Of a stretch of DNA of 64,000 bases, positions 54,301 through 62,951 are shown piece by piece. Numbering within the stretch: position 1 is the stretch's first letter; each line of letters starts with the position of its first letter. This DNA comes from Bifidobacterium boum (GTDB taxonomy: Bacteria > Actinomycetota > Actinomycetes > Actinomycetales > Bifidobacteriaceae): contig NZ_JGYQ01000002.1 of assembly GCF_000741535.1 (NCBI RefSeq), forward strand, positions 151,941 to 215,940, written 5' to 3'. Both the position numbers and the translations under genes were made by a program. The notes beneath the pieces are model-generated. The model ran no database searches and was not told the origin of the DNA. It worked only from the letters and a program-made list of their open reading frames with translations.

Positions 54301-54779
54301 TTGCCGAAGCGCGGCTTAGCGTTCCACAGGAACTCTTTGCCACCGTTACCGAAATAACTCTGAGTCATCTCCACCGCCGCAGCCTGCTCGTCCCGCAGCG
54401 TGTAGGTAGTGCCTGAGACGATGTCATAGTCGCGGTGAGCGAACTTGGTGAACTCGGTATGCGCCGGATCGGGTTCGATATGGAACCACTCTGTTCCTGG
54501 TGTACGCTCCACATGCTTCTGGTTCATCAGGTAACGATGGAAGTCATGATCGGTGAACGTCTCAAAAGAACCATCCATGTACATGGCAGGTTCGGTCCAG
54601 CGGAGTTTAGTCAGCACATTGATTGTATGACTCTGCTGGTTAATGCGATCCTGCACTGATTGCGTGGCTGTGTATCCGATCTTCGTCCAGCCATTGTGCT
54701 CGGGAACCGTAGGCGTCTGGTAGGCGTAGATCATCGGGCGGATGCGCGTAAAGGACTTGATATTCGGCGTATTGGCCAT
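51342..54779 (-). CDS. GIY-YIG nuclease / SF2 helicase / partial methylase fusion
   Basis: A 1145-residue restriction-like protein. Residues about 16-100 are a GIY-YIG nuclease domain (IYAYQTP, GWTKIGYTATQSVQDRI). A superfamily II motor follows with WNAKPRFGKTLTAYDL (Walker A, 152-167), IVDESQEG (motif II, 289-296), LYLSGTPFKAL and QAAFRAQNP. Residues about 780-900 are charged and helical. The C-terminus (about 1000-1145) looks like the start of an N6-adenine methylase (IFTPRWVVEKMVD, DLYMKSGMY, GMAPTRIIYLIATNYILG) but lacks an NPPY motif. Its ATG lies two bases after the stop of the methylase gene, so they are translationally coupled. Confidence 0.85.
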   Translation of the reverse strand: MANTPNIKSFTRIRPMIYAYQTPTVPEHNGWTKIGYTATQSVQDRINQQSHTINVLTKLRWTEPAMYMDGSFETFTDHDFHRYLMNQKHVERTPGTEWFHIEPDPAHTEFTKFAHRDYDIVSGTTYTLRDEQAAAVEMTQSYFGNGGKEFLWNAKPRFGKTLTAYDLVHRMEFKNVLIVTNRPSISDSWLNDFQQFIGWQYPYLFVTDNKGVLDQHAKLGKHANEGIMTRAQYQEFLKAHNITSFADPDYKGMIAFESLQGLKTSKYFGAYDGVDKLRWISELDFDLLIVDESQEGVDTSLTEKAFDRINRKHTLYLSGTPFKALAQGRFADDQIFNWTYVDEQEAKQACADGENSNPYEVLPRMEMYTYRMSDMITSKIREGADVDDDGENEEYAFDLNEFFATKRDGTFVHEDAVKDFLHNLTTLEKYPFSTPELRAQLSHTLWILNRVASCKALAKLIEQEPAFEGYKVVVAAGDGKQPLTENGESLVNPDDADKVEATALERVKNAIANNPRTITLSVGQLTVGVTVPEWSGVLMLCNLNSASSYMQAAFRAQNPCTITAEVDGKPQPMRKETAYVFDFDPVRTLTIFEEFAENLSHSTTGAHAASSGSRAEQVKRLLNFFPVIGEDDEGRMVQLDAEKVMSIPRKIKSQEVVKRRFLCNFLFQNIAGIFGAPKEITDILNKLEPAKEEKHSKKDMEVRPADFTLDKDGNPVIDDADVNKDVKDLFSDEKIMVIDPVDIPPIPTIEQSQDPDTGYLSHVDMTTDTNLLAKQAKEQFREKVIAPIVQKHNLNVRDSKKLAENVNHAFDAVVEQQRDAFNQKQAELRQAYTENLEQSEDPDERMQMLKDNAVKLAKDAETMMKDIVSQINEITDEEIKNVSRQAQTIKAEHEKKNDEDIMRAHLRGFTRTIPSFVMAYGDRNLKLRNFDDYTEDDVFHEVTGITEEQFRLLRDGGDYRDEVTGEKKHYDGHVFDETVFNDAIQEFLNKKEQLANYFDDSQTEDIFDYIPPQKTNQIFTPRWVVEKMVDELEQENPGCFDDPDATFADLYMKSGMYIAEIVKRLYRSERMKQLFPDGGERIRHIFEHQVYGMAPTRIIYLIATNYILGFNDQLKASTTHFVQADAAEAAKNGTLQELVNEKFGK

Positions 54780-54781
54780 GA

Positions 54782-56752
54782 TTACTTCATCTCCTTCACG
54801 TTCTTCTCGATGAAATCGATTTCTTCATCAGTCAGGTTGTACTTCTTGCACAGCTGCTTGTCGATGTCGGAGATGGATTGGGTCCAGTCGATGTCAGAAG
54901 CGGAGGTGAAGTCTTGGAGAGGGACGTACTTCCATTTTGCAGGGGTGATATCCTGAGTTGTTTTCAGAACACCGAGCAAAGCGCGGACAAATCTCGTCTT
55001 GACATATGACAGGCAGTTCATGGCTTCTGCTTCATCCGCAAAGTTCCCCATGCTCATGAAAGTCTCAGTAGAGCCAGTACCGGGCTGAGCAACGATAATA
55101 TCCGCCAGAGTTTCCCCGAAATCTCCAGTACCGCTAGCTTTAGGCAACAGAAGCTTCCATGCATCAAGGTTTTCCACATGGTTGACATACTCGCGACGGA
55201 TATATTTGGTCACGCGCGTGTTCGCGGCACGTCCAACAATCTGAATATATTCTTGTCCATCATCCGGAATGGAGTCATGGAATACTTCCGGTAAAAGTTC
55301 GAGGATGTTCGTGGACATGTCATAGCGATGTCCAGCACTAAGTCGCATGGCGACATTCGGAAAGTCGCTATGCAGCTTTTCGGTCAATCGGTAAGCAGTT
55401 CGAGATACCGCAATGGTGTTCAATCCCACAAAACTTGGAGAAGCCTGAATCTTGTCTACAGCGGTTTTCAATTCAGGATATGGAATAAATTGTTTGATTC
55501 TTCCAAACTTGGCTCTGGCATTATGGAGAGTTACAGCTATTCCCCCCTTAATCTCAGTATTTGAGAACACCTTTTTGCTGTCAGCTTCATACCACAGTAC
55601 TTTGAAGTGCTCGTCATTGAGCATCTGCTGGTTCCATGCCTTCGGCGTGCTACCCGCATCAAAGAGAAAGCGTGCAGGGTGAATCATCTCAACTACATCG
55701 CCAAGCTGATACGCGGCGTCTAGAAAGAAGTTGTAGACAGGCTTGGCATAGGTCTTATTATCGCCTTCACTTTCTTCTTGGAACGGCGGATTGCCAATAA
55801 TATAATCGAACTTCATTGCGATACCCCCTTCAGGAGAAACCAGAACCTGACTGTTATTAGAACGCCATCTATAAACCCGGCACCGATATGGATGCTGGTT
55901 CTTCGGAACCAATCTCATAGGATCATCAAGACCCTGTGATTCAAAAAGGCTTATTTGCTCATCCGAAATGCTGTACGGCACGCAATTATCGAGCCCATCC
56001 ATCTGCCATACATTCCATACGATGATATTCGCAATCTTCCGCAGCTCCTTGTCGGTCGCCTCTCTATGCCACCGGTAATCAAGGTATTCCTCGAATGTTG
56101 CAAGAAGATTCAGACGCGCGATGAGCAGGTTATCACCTTGAAATTCGTAGCCATACGTATTGCGGAACGCAAGAATCGCCCAGTGCATCCACTCGTCTTC
56201 ATCCGCTGCATTCTCGTCAACAACACGCAACTTGCGATCAAGAATACCAATACGGTTCTCCACCGGGACAGGCTCCCCCGTCGCCGCATCGTACCGGTTG
56301 ACCAAGAAAGGCGCCTCACCGCACGTAATTTCCATACGGGTCGAACACACATAGTCCTGCCACATCTTACCCTCCGGGAAGGCGACCCGCTGAGTACGAT
56401 GACCGGATTCATCAGTGAAAACATGCTGCGCGCCGAACCAGTCATCATCCAACGCATCAATCATCATGGCGCACACCCACATCGGTGTGAACACCTCGGC
56501 ATGCGTTCTGGTTCGCTCGGATTGCTGATCCTGATGCTTCTGTGCCCTACTGCGAATAAGACCGGCATGCACCCCGGTAATCAGTTCCGGAGTGATTTCG
56601 CTGTCATGCGCATATGCCGTGCCGCGTTCCGCGTACATGTCGGTGCCCCACAGGATGTTCCTCTTCGATGTCTTGTCCTGCAACAACAGTCCAAGCACAC
56701 GTCGTTTGTCGGCGCGCATCAAATCAGACTGAATGTCGCAAGACACGTTCAT
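54782..56752 (-). CDS. Eco57I-type adenine methylase
   Basis: A 656-residue DNA methyltransferase, likely the modification part of the helicase next door. It shows VFTPMWVCAMMIDAL (motif X), an atypical motif I RMEITCGEAPFLVNRYD, the family segment NRIGILDRKLRVVDE, and motif IV DYIIGNPPFQEE. IHPARFLFDAG and IKGGIAVTLHNA follow. GAGGAGGGG precedes the start. A promoter-like TTGCCC, 16-base spacer, TAATCT lies in the 120-base gap after the YobI-type gene, so it may not depend on that gene. Specificity unknown. Confidence 0.87.
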   Translation of the reverse strand: MNVSCDIQSDLMRADKRRVLGLLLQDKTSKRNILWGTDMYAERGTAYAHDSEITPELITGVHAGLIRSRAQKHQDQQSERTRTHAEVFTPMWVCAMMIDALDDDWFGAQHVFTDESGHRTQRVAFPEGKMWQDYVCSTRMEITCGEAPFLVNRYDAATGEPVPVENRIGILDRKLRVVDENAADEDEWMHWAILAFRNTYGYEFQGDNLLIARLNLLATFEEYLDYRWHREATDKELRKIANIIVWNVWQMDGLDNCVPYSISDEQISLFESQGLDDPMRLVPKNQHPYRCRVYRWRSNNSQVLVSPEGGIAMKFDYIIGNPPFQEESEGDNKTYAKPVYNFFLDAAYQLGDVVEMIHPARFLFDAGSTPKAWNQQMLNDEHFKVLWYEADSKKVFSNTEIKGGIAVTLHNARAKFGRIKQFIPYPELKTAVDKIQASPSFVGLNTIAVSRTAYRLTEKLHSDFPNVAMRLSAGHRYDMSTNILELLPEVFHDSIPDDGQEYIQIVGRAANTRVTKYIRREYVNHVENLDAWKLLLPKASGTGDFGETLADIIVAQPGTGSTETFMSMGNFADEAEAMNCLSYVKTRFVRALLGVLKTTQDITPAKWKYVPLQDFTSASDIDWTQSISDIDKQLCKKYNLTDEEIDFIEKNVKEMK

Positions 56753-56872
56753 CCCCTCCTCGCAGGCACCGGCTTCACATCAACATACTAGATTACTCCG
56801 GGAGGGGTATTGGGCAAAATGCGGTGTATAAGAACGCTCTGCGATAATCCTGCGAGAAGCATCGATGCAACT

Positions 56873-59800
56873 TCAACTCGCCGAAGAAATCAACGGCCGC
56901 GGTTTCAGTTGATCAATATGACGATTCAGCTTCGGCAAAATTCCAGGAACAGATCTATACTTTTCGACACCGCTCTCCTCTTGCTCGTAATTCCATATTC
57001 CTTCACCTGCAGTGAAATCATTTATTGAATAATAATTGAATTTTGCAATGAGTTTTACGAATTGCTGGTTTCTTACATGTAGAACACGTTTTTTATTGTC
57101 AAACATCTGGGCATAGGGGTTTCCGCAGTTTAGAATAATTTCACGAGCTAAATATATATTAGATTTGGACAAGCCGTTCTCAAACAATACAGAATTTAGT
57201 ATCACTAGAATACCTTCAGGGTTCAAGCTCTTAAGGTCGTCACGCATCAGCTCCTTTATTTTCTCAAGCTTTGTTATCTTTTGCGCAAATACCGCTAACA
57301 GTGTCTCACTACAATCACCTCCTTCTTGATCAAGATTATTTTTCACAGCCTTCAGCAGATTTTCGTAATTCGCACCCTGAAGATATGTTTCCGGCTTTTC
57401 CAGTATCGTCTGCCGGATTTCACGAAGATGATTATCTGAATCAGATATCACATCACACGCTTCATTTGGATTGAGGAGCTGACTTGATACATAAGTCGGA
57501 AACTCTTCAGACTTCTTCATCCACTCCAGTCGCGCTTTCCATTTATCAGCTGGAATCATCTTGAATGCTGTCAAAGTATCTGCGATTATCGGCTTCTCGT
57601 CCAATAATTTTGCATAGGCATTAGGATGTTCTTCGAGATTGAAGACAGACTTGTTACCAACATCAATCTGTTGGGTCAACTCATCAGGCAACGGAGATTC
57701 AAGATCAAGCGAACGAACAAATTCTACTTTCTTATCTATATTGCAGTCGACTGAGGGTACATTCAAGAGTTCGACAGCAAGATTCATCTTGTCAGACTCC
57801 GAGATATCGTCCACAGAGTCAAAGGATTCCTTAGAATTCATCCATTTGTATACGGCTTTTCGCGACTCGCTTCTAGTAAAAGCAGTCAATGCTGACAGTA
57901 GGTTCCTCGCAGTAAACTGTATTGCATTGTTAACGAGTAGTTCAAAGAAGAAGTAATGGTCGTACTGTTCGCATACCTCCGGAGCCATCTTCTGAGATAA
58001 GCCGGCCTTCAATTCCCCGGGTTGAAAACAACTGACTCTGACGCCATCCGCTCGCTTCGCAATCACATCTTTGATTACCTTCTTGTCTCGATCACTGAGA
58101 GTAGTCTCAGGCGGATTATTTCCAGGCTCCACCTCGCCATTGCTCTGCGCATCACTCAGCGCCAAGATTACATCACACATCACATCAATAATTGTGTTGT
58201 CAACATCATCGGTCGACGTTGCGTCATCGAAAGCAAATGAATACTCCTGATTCTCCAACATGTCTAGATAGACTTTCATGTGCCCGATGACATATCGATA
58301 AACGTCCGGTGAAATTGCCTTGATCCTATTGAGGGAAGGAAGAAGACCTTCCTTCAATGAACTATCGAGAGTTCCAAGCGCCGAAAGAAGGTTCTCTTTC
58401 GTGAACGAGTAACCATCACGGTCAATAAGGAGCATGCGGAGCTTCGTGCCCACAGCGCTCAACTCCGGAGCCATATACCCAGTACTCCGTAGTACCTTGT
58501 CGAGAACTTCCGCCTCTTGCTTTGTCAGCGAATCATCCTTCAACGCCGCTATAGAGCTGTCATTCAGCCGAAGGAAGTTGGCAAACCCTTCAGATACTTG
58601 ATATTCGACATCAGGAGCTAAATGTCTAAACACAGCATCAAGATACCCGCACAAGATAGCTGGCTCGAGCACATCTGAGGTATCATCCGTCAAGAACGTG
58701 AGCACCTGCGGACACCTGCTCGCAAACAATTGAAGAATCTCAGTTGTTCTGTTACCTTCCTCTCCGAGAAATGCTTTGAGAAAATCTCTCGAAGCATTAT
58801 CTTTCAAATCAGACAGGTATGAAATGACCGGTTTCAGAGTCTCCTCGTCTTGATCATCCTCAGATTCCAACAAATAATTGAGGATGTCGATATTCAACAT
58901 CCACGCCTGCCCCAACAGGGAGGTACCGCGGGATTGCACACGCTTCAGTACACTCTTGACATCGGCGTTATCAAGATGGAAATAGAAATCAGGGACATTC
59001 TCATCAATGTGATGAATCGTAAAATCAAGAGCGTTTCTAGTTATTCCTTCATCTGAATAAACAGTGGAATACAACTTATAATCCTGCCGTAGCCATCCGC
59101 CATCAATCAGGTGATACAACAACGTATCGCTCTCGTCTAAGTCATCCTCAAGATATTCAGCCAGAGTTCGACCTGCTGATTCCTTATCATTGTCATCATT
59201 ATCTGGATTTGTTTTGCATTCTACGTCATGAAGAAGGAAGGTCCAATTCCCAGTTTTCAGATTCTTCAGACGCCTTTCAATCTCATTCTCCTCTTTTGCA
59301 AGCGCGTCCCATGTAAAACGGTCGACATCTATGGATCTGCCTAGTCGTTGTTCAAGGGTGGACTTTCTTGGAGACATTTCAAACATATGCCGATAATCGC
59401 CATACAATCCGATATGGATTTTTTCATTCTCCTTTTTGCTTGATATTTCTCTCCATGTGCTCGCTTTCTTCAATTGCTCTTCATCATTATTGTCGACACG
59501 AAGCAACCATTCACCTGCATCTAATCCAGAAAGCGACACGGCAAATGTTTTTACATCGCGTGCCAAGTCAGCTGCATTGGCATTTGCTTCGTGGCCCTCT
59601 GAGACCATCTCCATCTTACGTTGGTGTTCTTGTTTCAACTTTGTCTGCTTTGGAATGCTGTCCGCAACAATGTCCCGAGCTATGGAATATATCTTATCAA
59701 CTTTACTTTTGCCGTTTTTCATACTTGCCGCATCGGTAAGATAGCAGTTGCGATAAATGAGGAATCCGAGGAGATATTTTGGTGATAGCCCAAGAGCATT

Positions 59801-61150
59801 CTCGGCATCTTTCCCATCTTCCAATCCGATATGCAGCTTTGCGCAATACACTATGAAATCATTCCGGATGGTAATCCAAGTTCGTTGATCTGGAATATAT
59901 CGCGCAACATCCTCTAAGAGGTCACCGACACCCTCCATCTGGGTAATCTTGTCACCCAGCGTACGGCGGGCCATCTGATAGGAATTGGCCGGATTCGCAA
60001 ACGGGACAACTGGAACAATCAAATCGAAGAACTTCGCACGCGCAAACGCCTCTGTGCGTCTGTGATGGTCATCGCAATCATTATTATTGCCACTCTGATA
60101 TGCAGAGGAAGCGACGCACTGATCATCAAACACCGCATCACTTATCGCGTATATGAAACGTATCACTCTCTTTCTAGCAATCTTCGGGTCATCATTGAGG
60201 ATCTGGTTTAGCTCTCGTAACGAATCGAAAATCTCAGGACTTTCAAACCTGTCGAGATCTTCAAAAACTACAAGTTCTACTTTCGATTTTTCAAATAAAT
60301 ACACAATCTCATCAAGGTACTGGTCAAAGAATGAATCTACGCCTTTGTCCAGTTTGATAGAAGCCCCACCAGCATCAACTTGCCATATTTTCAAATTGCT
60401 ATTCGTCAGATAGGAACATGCCATGCAAGACAAGAAAAATAACAATACCGCCAAAGCCAAATAACCAACCATCGGCGCATTTGGATTATTCTTCAACTTC
60501 GCATTCAGTAGAGGGAATTCCAACAATATATTTCCGAAAGCTCTAAGCTGCCCTCCGAAAAATACTCCCAGAAATACAACTAGAAACAAGCTGATGCACA
60601 ATGCGCAGAGCAGCAACCTTGGAACGCTCATTTCATGAATACGATGAAACCTTGAAAGCGGAACATCCTCAGGTCTTGCCCCATACAACAGTTGTTTTAC
60701 AATCTCGCGCTGTATTTTATTGGTCCGGGGATCTACCGAATTGCTGTTGCTTTCTGGAGTGCTTTCAGCGGAACTTCCGCCGAATTGTCCGTCGTCATGT
60801 ATGTCGTTATCGATACGGGAGGCCAATGGAGCAAGAGAAATGCTCTTCGTACGACTGCGGGAATTTCGGCCACTGCCCTTCGCAGCGACCCTAAACCGCT
60901 TTCCGTCCTCAAAATCCTCAACTACTTTTTCAAGAATACTGCTCTTACCCGAGCCATACACCCCTGATAATGCGATGTTATGCAGCTTACCTTCATGGTC
61001 ATTATCAATTGCGCTCTCAATCGCATCGACATAAACACGGTGCTCCCCCTCGATATACCGCGGGTATAGCGGCTCTAATTCCGTAACTCCCAATTTGTTA
61101 TCAGAATCCCCGTTCTCAGACGCGTTCGTCATCTTGCCACGCTTCCACAT
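56873..61150 (-). CDS. YobI-type membrane P-loop NTPase
   Basis: A giant 1425-residue protein. LEPLYPRYIEGEHRVYVDAI and Walker A LSGVYGSGKSSIL (61-73) match YobI-family NTPases. Two transmembrane helices (about 176-198 and 228-248) interrupt the ATPase, and Walker B VELVVFEDLDRF (291-302) is cytosolic, a KAP-like arrangement. The remaining 1000 residues are helical without a recognised domain, suggesting a sensing scaffold. The gene is visibly richer in A+T than its neighbours, a sign of transfer. Start ATG 61150 has AAGGAG 11 bases upstream; ATG 61132 is an alternative. Function is unknown; the setting suggests phage defence. Confidence 0.8.
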   Translation of the reverse strand: MWKRGKMTNASENGDSDNKLGVTELEPLYPRYIEGEHRVYVDAIESAIDNDHEGKLHNIALSGVYGSGKSSILEKVVEDFEDGKRFRVAAKGSGRNSRSRTKSISLAPLASRIDNDIHDDGQFGGSSAESTPESNSNSVDPRTNKIQREIVKQLLYGARPEDVPLSRFHRIHEMSVPRLLLCALCISLFLVVFLGVFFGGQLRAFGNILLEFPLLNAKLKNNPNAPMVGYLALAVLLFFLSCMACSYLTNSNLKIWQVDAGGASIKLDKGVDSFFDQYLDEIVYLFEKSKVELVVFEDLDRFESPEIFDSLRELNQILNDDPKIARKRVIRFIYAISDAVFDDQCVASSAYQSGNNNDCDDHHRRTEAFARAKFFDLIVPVVPFANPANSYQMARRTLGDKITQMEGVGDLLEDVARYIPDQRTWITIRNDFIVYCAKLHIGLEDGKDAENALGLSPKYLLGFLIYRNCYLTDAASMKNGKSKVDKIYSIARDIVADSIPKQTKLKQEHQRKMEMVSEGHEANANAADLARDVKTFAVSLSGLDAGEWLLRVDNNDEEQLKKASTWREISSKKENEKIHIGLYGDYRHMFEMSPRKSTLEQRLGRSIDVDRFTWDALAKEENEIERRLKNLKTGNWTFLLHDVECKTNPDNDDNDKESAGRTLAEYLEDDLDESDTLLYHLIDGGWLRQDYKLYSTVYSDEGITRNALDFTIHHIDENVPDFYFHLDNADVKSVLKRVQSRGTSLLGQAWMLNIDILNYLLESEDDQDEETLKPVISYLSDLKDNASRDFLKAFLGEEGNRTTEILQLFASRCPQVLTFLTDDTSDVLEPAILCGYLDAVFRHLAPDVEYQVSEGFANFLRLNDSSIAALKDDSLTKQEAEVLDKVLRSTGYMAPELSAVGTKLRMLLIDRDGYSFTKENLLSALGTLDSSLKEGLLPSLNRIKAISPDVYRYVIGHMKVYLDMLENQEYSFAFDDATSTDDVDNTIIDVMCDVILALSDAQSNGEVEPGNNPPETTLSDRDKKVIKDVIAKRADGVRVSCFQPGELKAGLSQKMAPEVCEQYDHYFFFELLVNNAIQFTARNLLSALTAFTRSESRKAVYKWMNSKESFDSVDDISESDKMNLAVELLNVPSVDCNIDKKVEFVRSLDLESPLPDELTQQIDVGNKSVFNLEEHPNAYAKLLDEKPIIADTLTAFKMIPADKWKARLEWMKKSEEFPTYVSSQLLNPNEACDVISDSDNHLREIRQTILEKPETYLQGANYENLLKAVKNNLDQEGGDCSETLLAVFAQKITKLEKIKELMRDDLKSLNPEGILVILNSVLFENGLSKSNIYLAREIILNCGNPYAQMFDNKKRVLHVRNQQFVKLIAKFNYYSINDFTAGEGIWNYEQEESGVEKYRSVPGILPKLNRHIDQLKPRPLISSAS

Positions 61151-61499
61151 ACCGAACCGCTCTCCTTCTCTCTTGCTCCGATGCTGATGCCAACTCGCAA
61201 GAATAGCCTACCTCGCGCGAGATCAAGACCGCTTCGTTCCCATTGATGTTATCCAACTATACAGCCGCATTTGCTTGCCGCGTCAATCAGTCAATGAGTC
61301 AATCTCACTCCGAGGCAGTACGATAATGCTTCACGAATCTCTCAATCCAATTCAACCTTTCACTCTTACACCGCTGCGATGTTCATCCAATCATTCATCT
61401 ATTTTGGCATCTAGGATAATACAAGATTCAATATCAGTTTCAGTTCCGCACGAAATCCTAGAGCTACGGTACTGCCCACTGCGGAAAGAAATCTACCTC
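61151..61499. other. Gene-free interval upstream of the YobI-type gene
   Basis: No gene seen. A/T-rich sequence that should contain the promoter for the YobI-type gene; no clear box pair was found. An open plus-strand frame from 61275 is probably only an extension of the methylase relic that follows. Confidence 0.3.
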
Positions 61500-61910
61500 A
61501 CCCCGCCCCTACCTGGCGGTAATGTTGACGGTACGAGAACATCAGCAGCCGAAATCCGTGACCATGCAGCAGCAACACTGTCACCCGAGACGCAGCAGCG
61601 CCTCGAGCAGTTTCTGACGCCCGCTCCGATCGCCGATCAGGCTGCCAGCTTGTTCACTCCAACACGCAGTCCGCATCCTTGATTTGAGCTCCGGGACGGG
61701 CATTCTGGCCGCGGCAGTCGCGGAGCGGTCGGCAGACGGCAGCAGTGTGGTCGCCGTCGAACAGGATGCGAATCTTGCCGCCGATTCTGAACGCCCCCTG
61801 TCCCAAGTGTGTCATAACACGAAGGTCATCAACGCATCGGTGTTCGAAACCCTGCTCGGCCCAGTGTTCGATCGTGTCATTCTCAATCCCCCGTACAAGA
61901 AAATCAGTCC
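61500..61910 (+). pseudogene. Broken Eco57I-like methylase
   Basis: The plus strand encodes LSPETQQRLEQFLTPAPIAD then QAASLFTPTRS, the N-terminus of an N6-adenine methylase. At about 61670-61680 the frame shifts, and the next frame reads VRILDLSSGTGILAAAV (motif I), VVAVEQDANLA and FDRVILNPPYKKIS (motif IV). There the gene is cut by the IS30-like element at 61911, and no continuation is seen beyond it. The start is lost or unclear; the left boundary is approximate. It is a different methylase from the intact one at 54782. Confidence 0.8.
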
Positions 61911-62551
61911 GGCGGGTTCTAGTGAACGTCGCAACACCCTGGATTCGGAAGGAATCGAAACATGGTGTTCGAGTTCGACGGGACCAAGCACGGGAAGCTG
62001 CGGGACATGCAGGCGGCGAGACGCGCGAAGCACCGGGCCTGGTGCGCGGCGGCACGGACTTCACCCAGGCCGCCCACGCGGTCGGTGTGTCCAAACGCGC
62101 CGGGAAGGCCTGGCGCAACGGCAGGACACGTTCCACCGGCCGCAACGAGCGGCCGCTCTCGGACCGGTACCGTGGCGGCATGGACAAACCCAAGCGGATC
62201 GACGCCGGACACCTGCGCATGGACGAGCGCATCGCCATCGCCGACATGCACCGCTCCGCCGGCGTCCGCGCCATCGCCCGGACCCCCGACGGGGCGCCCA
62301 GCACCAACGAGAACACCAACGACTTGCCGCGCCAGTACTCCCCCCAAGGGAACCGACCCGTCCGGATACACCGAGGAACACCCCGACGCAGCCGCCATGG
62401 AACCCAACGACAGGCCCCGCAAGCCCCCGGACCACATGAAACCCAACGAGAAGATCCCCGAACCGATCGACGACACCGCAACGTCAACACCAACCGACAC
62501 CATCAACACCAACTGTCAGCAAAGATGTTGCGACGACCATTAGAATCCGCC
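61911..62551 (+). mobile_element. Degenerate IS30-like element
   Basis: Two 26-base inverted ends face each other: 61911-61936 starting ggcgggttctagtg and 62526-62551, whose complement starts ggcggattctaatgg. They differ at four positions and share cgtcgcaaca. Between them lie transposase fragments. At 641 bp it is much shorter than a complete IS30 element (about 1.2-1.5 kb), so the interior is deleted. No target duplication is evident. Confidence 0.75.
61962..62510 (+). pseudogene. IS30-family transposase fragments
   Basis: The reading starts MVFEFDGTKHGKLRDMQAA, then moves by one base to a frame with VRGGTDFTQAAHAVGVSK, RNGRTRSTGRNERPL and MDERIAIADMHRSAGVRAIA, the N-terminal helix-turn-helix region of IS30 transposases. 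After the point corresponding to APST the sequence loses frame and the DDE catalytic domain is missing. It cannot make an active transposase. Confidence 0.75.
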
Positions 62552-62579
62552 ACTCCCTTTTCCACGCCCCTCCCCTCTT

Positions 62580-62920
62580 GCCATTTCTCTTTTCCCCTCT
62601 TGCTTCACATCACACTCCTCAATACCAGCCAACATCCTTATCATCACCTGACCTCGCCATTCATTTAAACGTCACTCAAAACAACACACTCACCAACACA
62701 ACACAACAACACTCACACTCGCCAACAACACACACTCACCACACACAACACATCAGCCAACCAAACCAAACACATCAACATCAACCAATCAAACAAACAC
62801 ACCAGTCATCAGGCACATCAACACAACAGCCAAACCAACAACAAGCCAAAAACATCACCAAACAATCAAGGTGCCGGAAACCGCAAAGGCCAGAAATACG
62901 CGAAATGCACCCAACCAGCC
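62580..62920 (+). other. A/C-biased gene-free spacer
   Basis: No gene. From about 62630 to 62860 the plus strand is almost entirely A and C with short caa/aca/cac runs. G is nearly absent and T sparse. It separates the IS30 relic from the ParA-like gene. Confidence 0.8.
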
Positions 62921-62951
62921 AACCATAAACAACAGCGCATAGGCACCTGAT

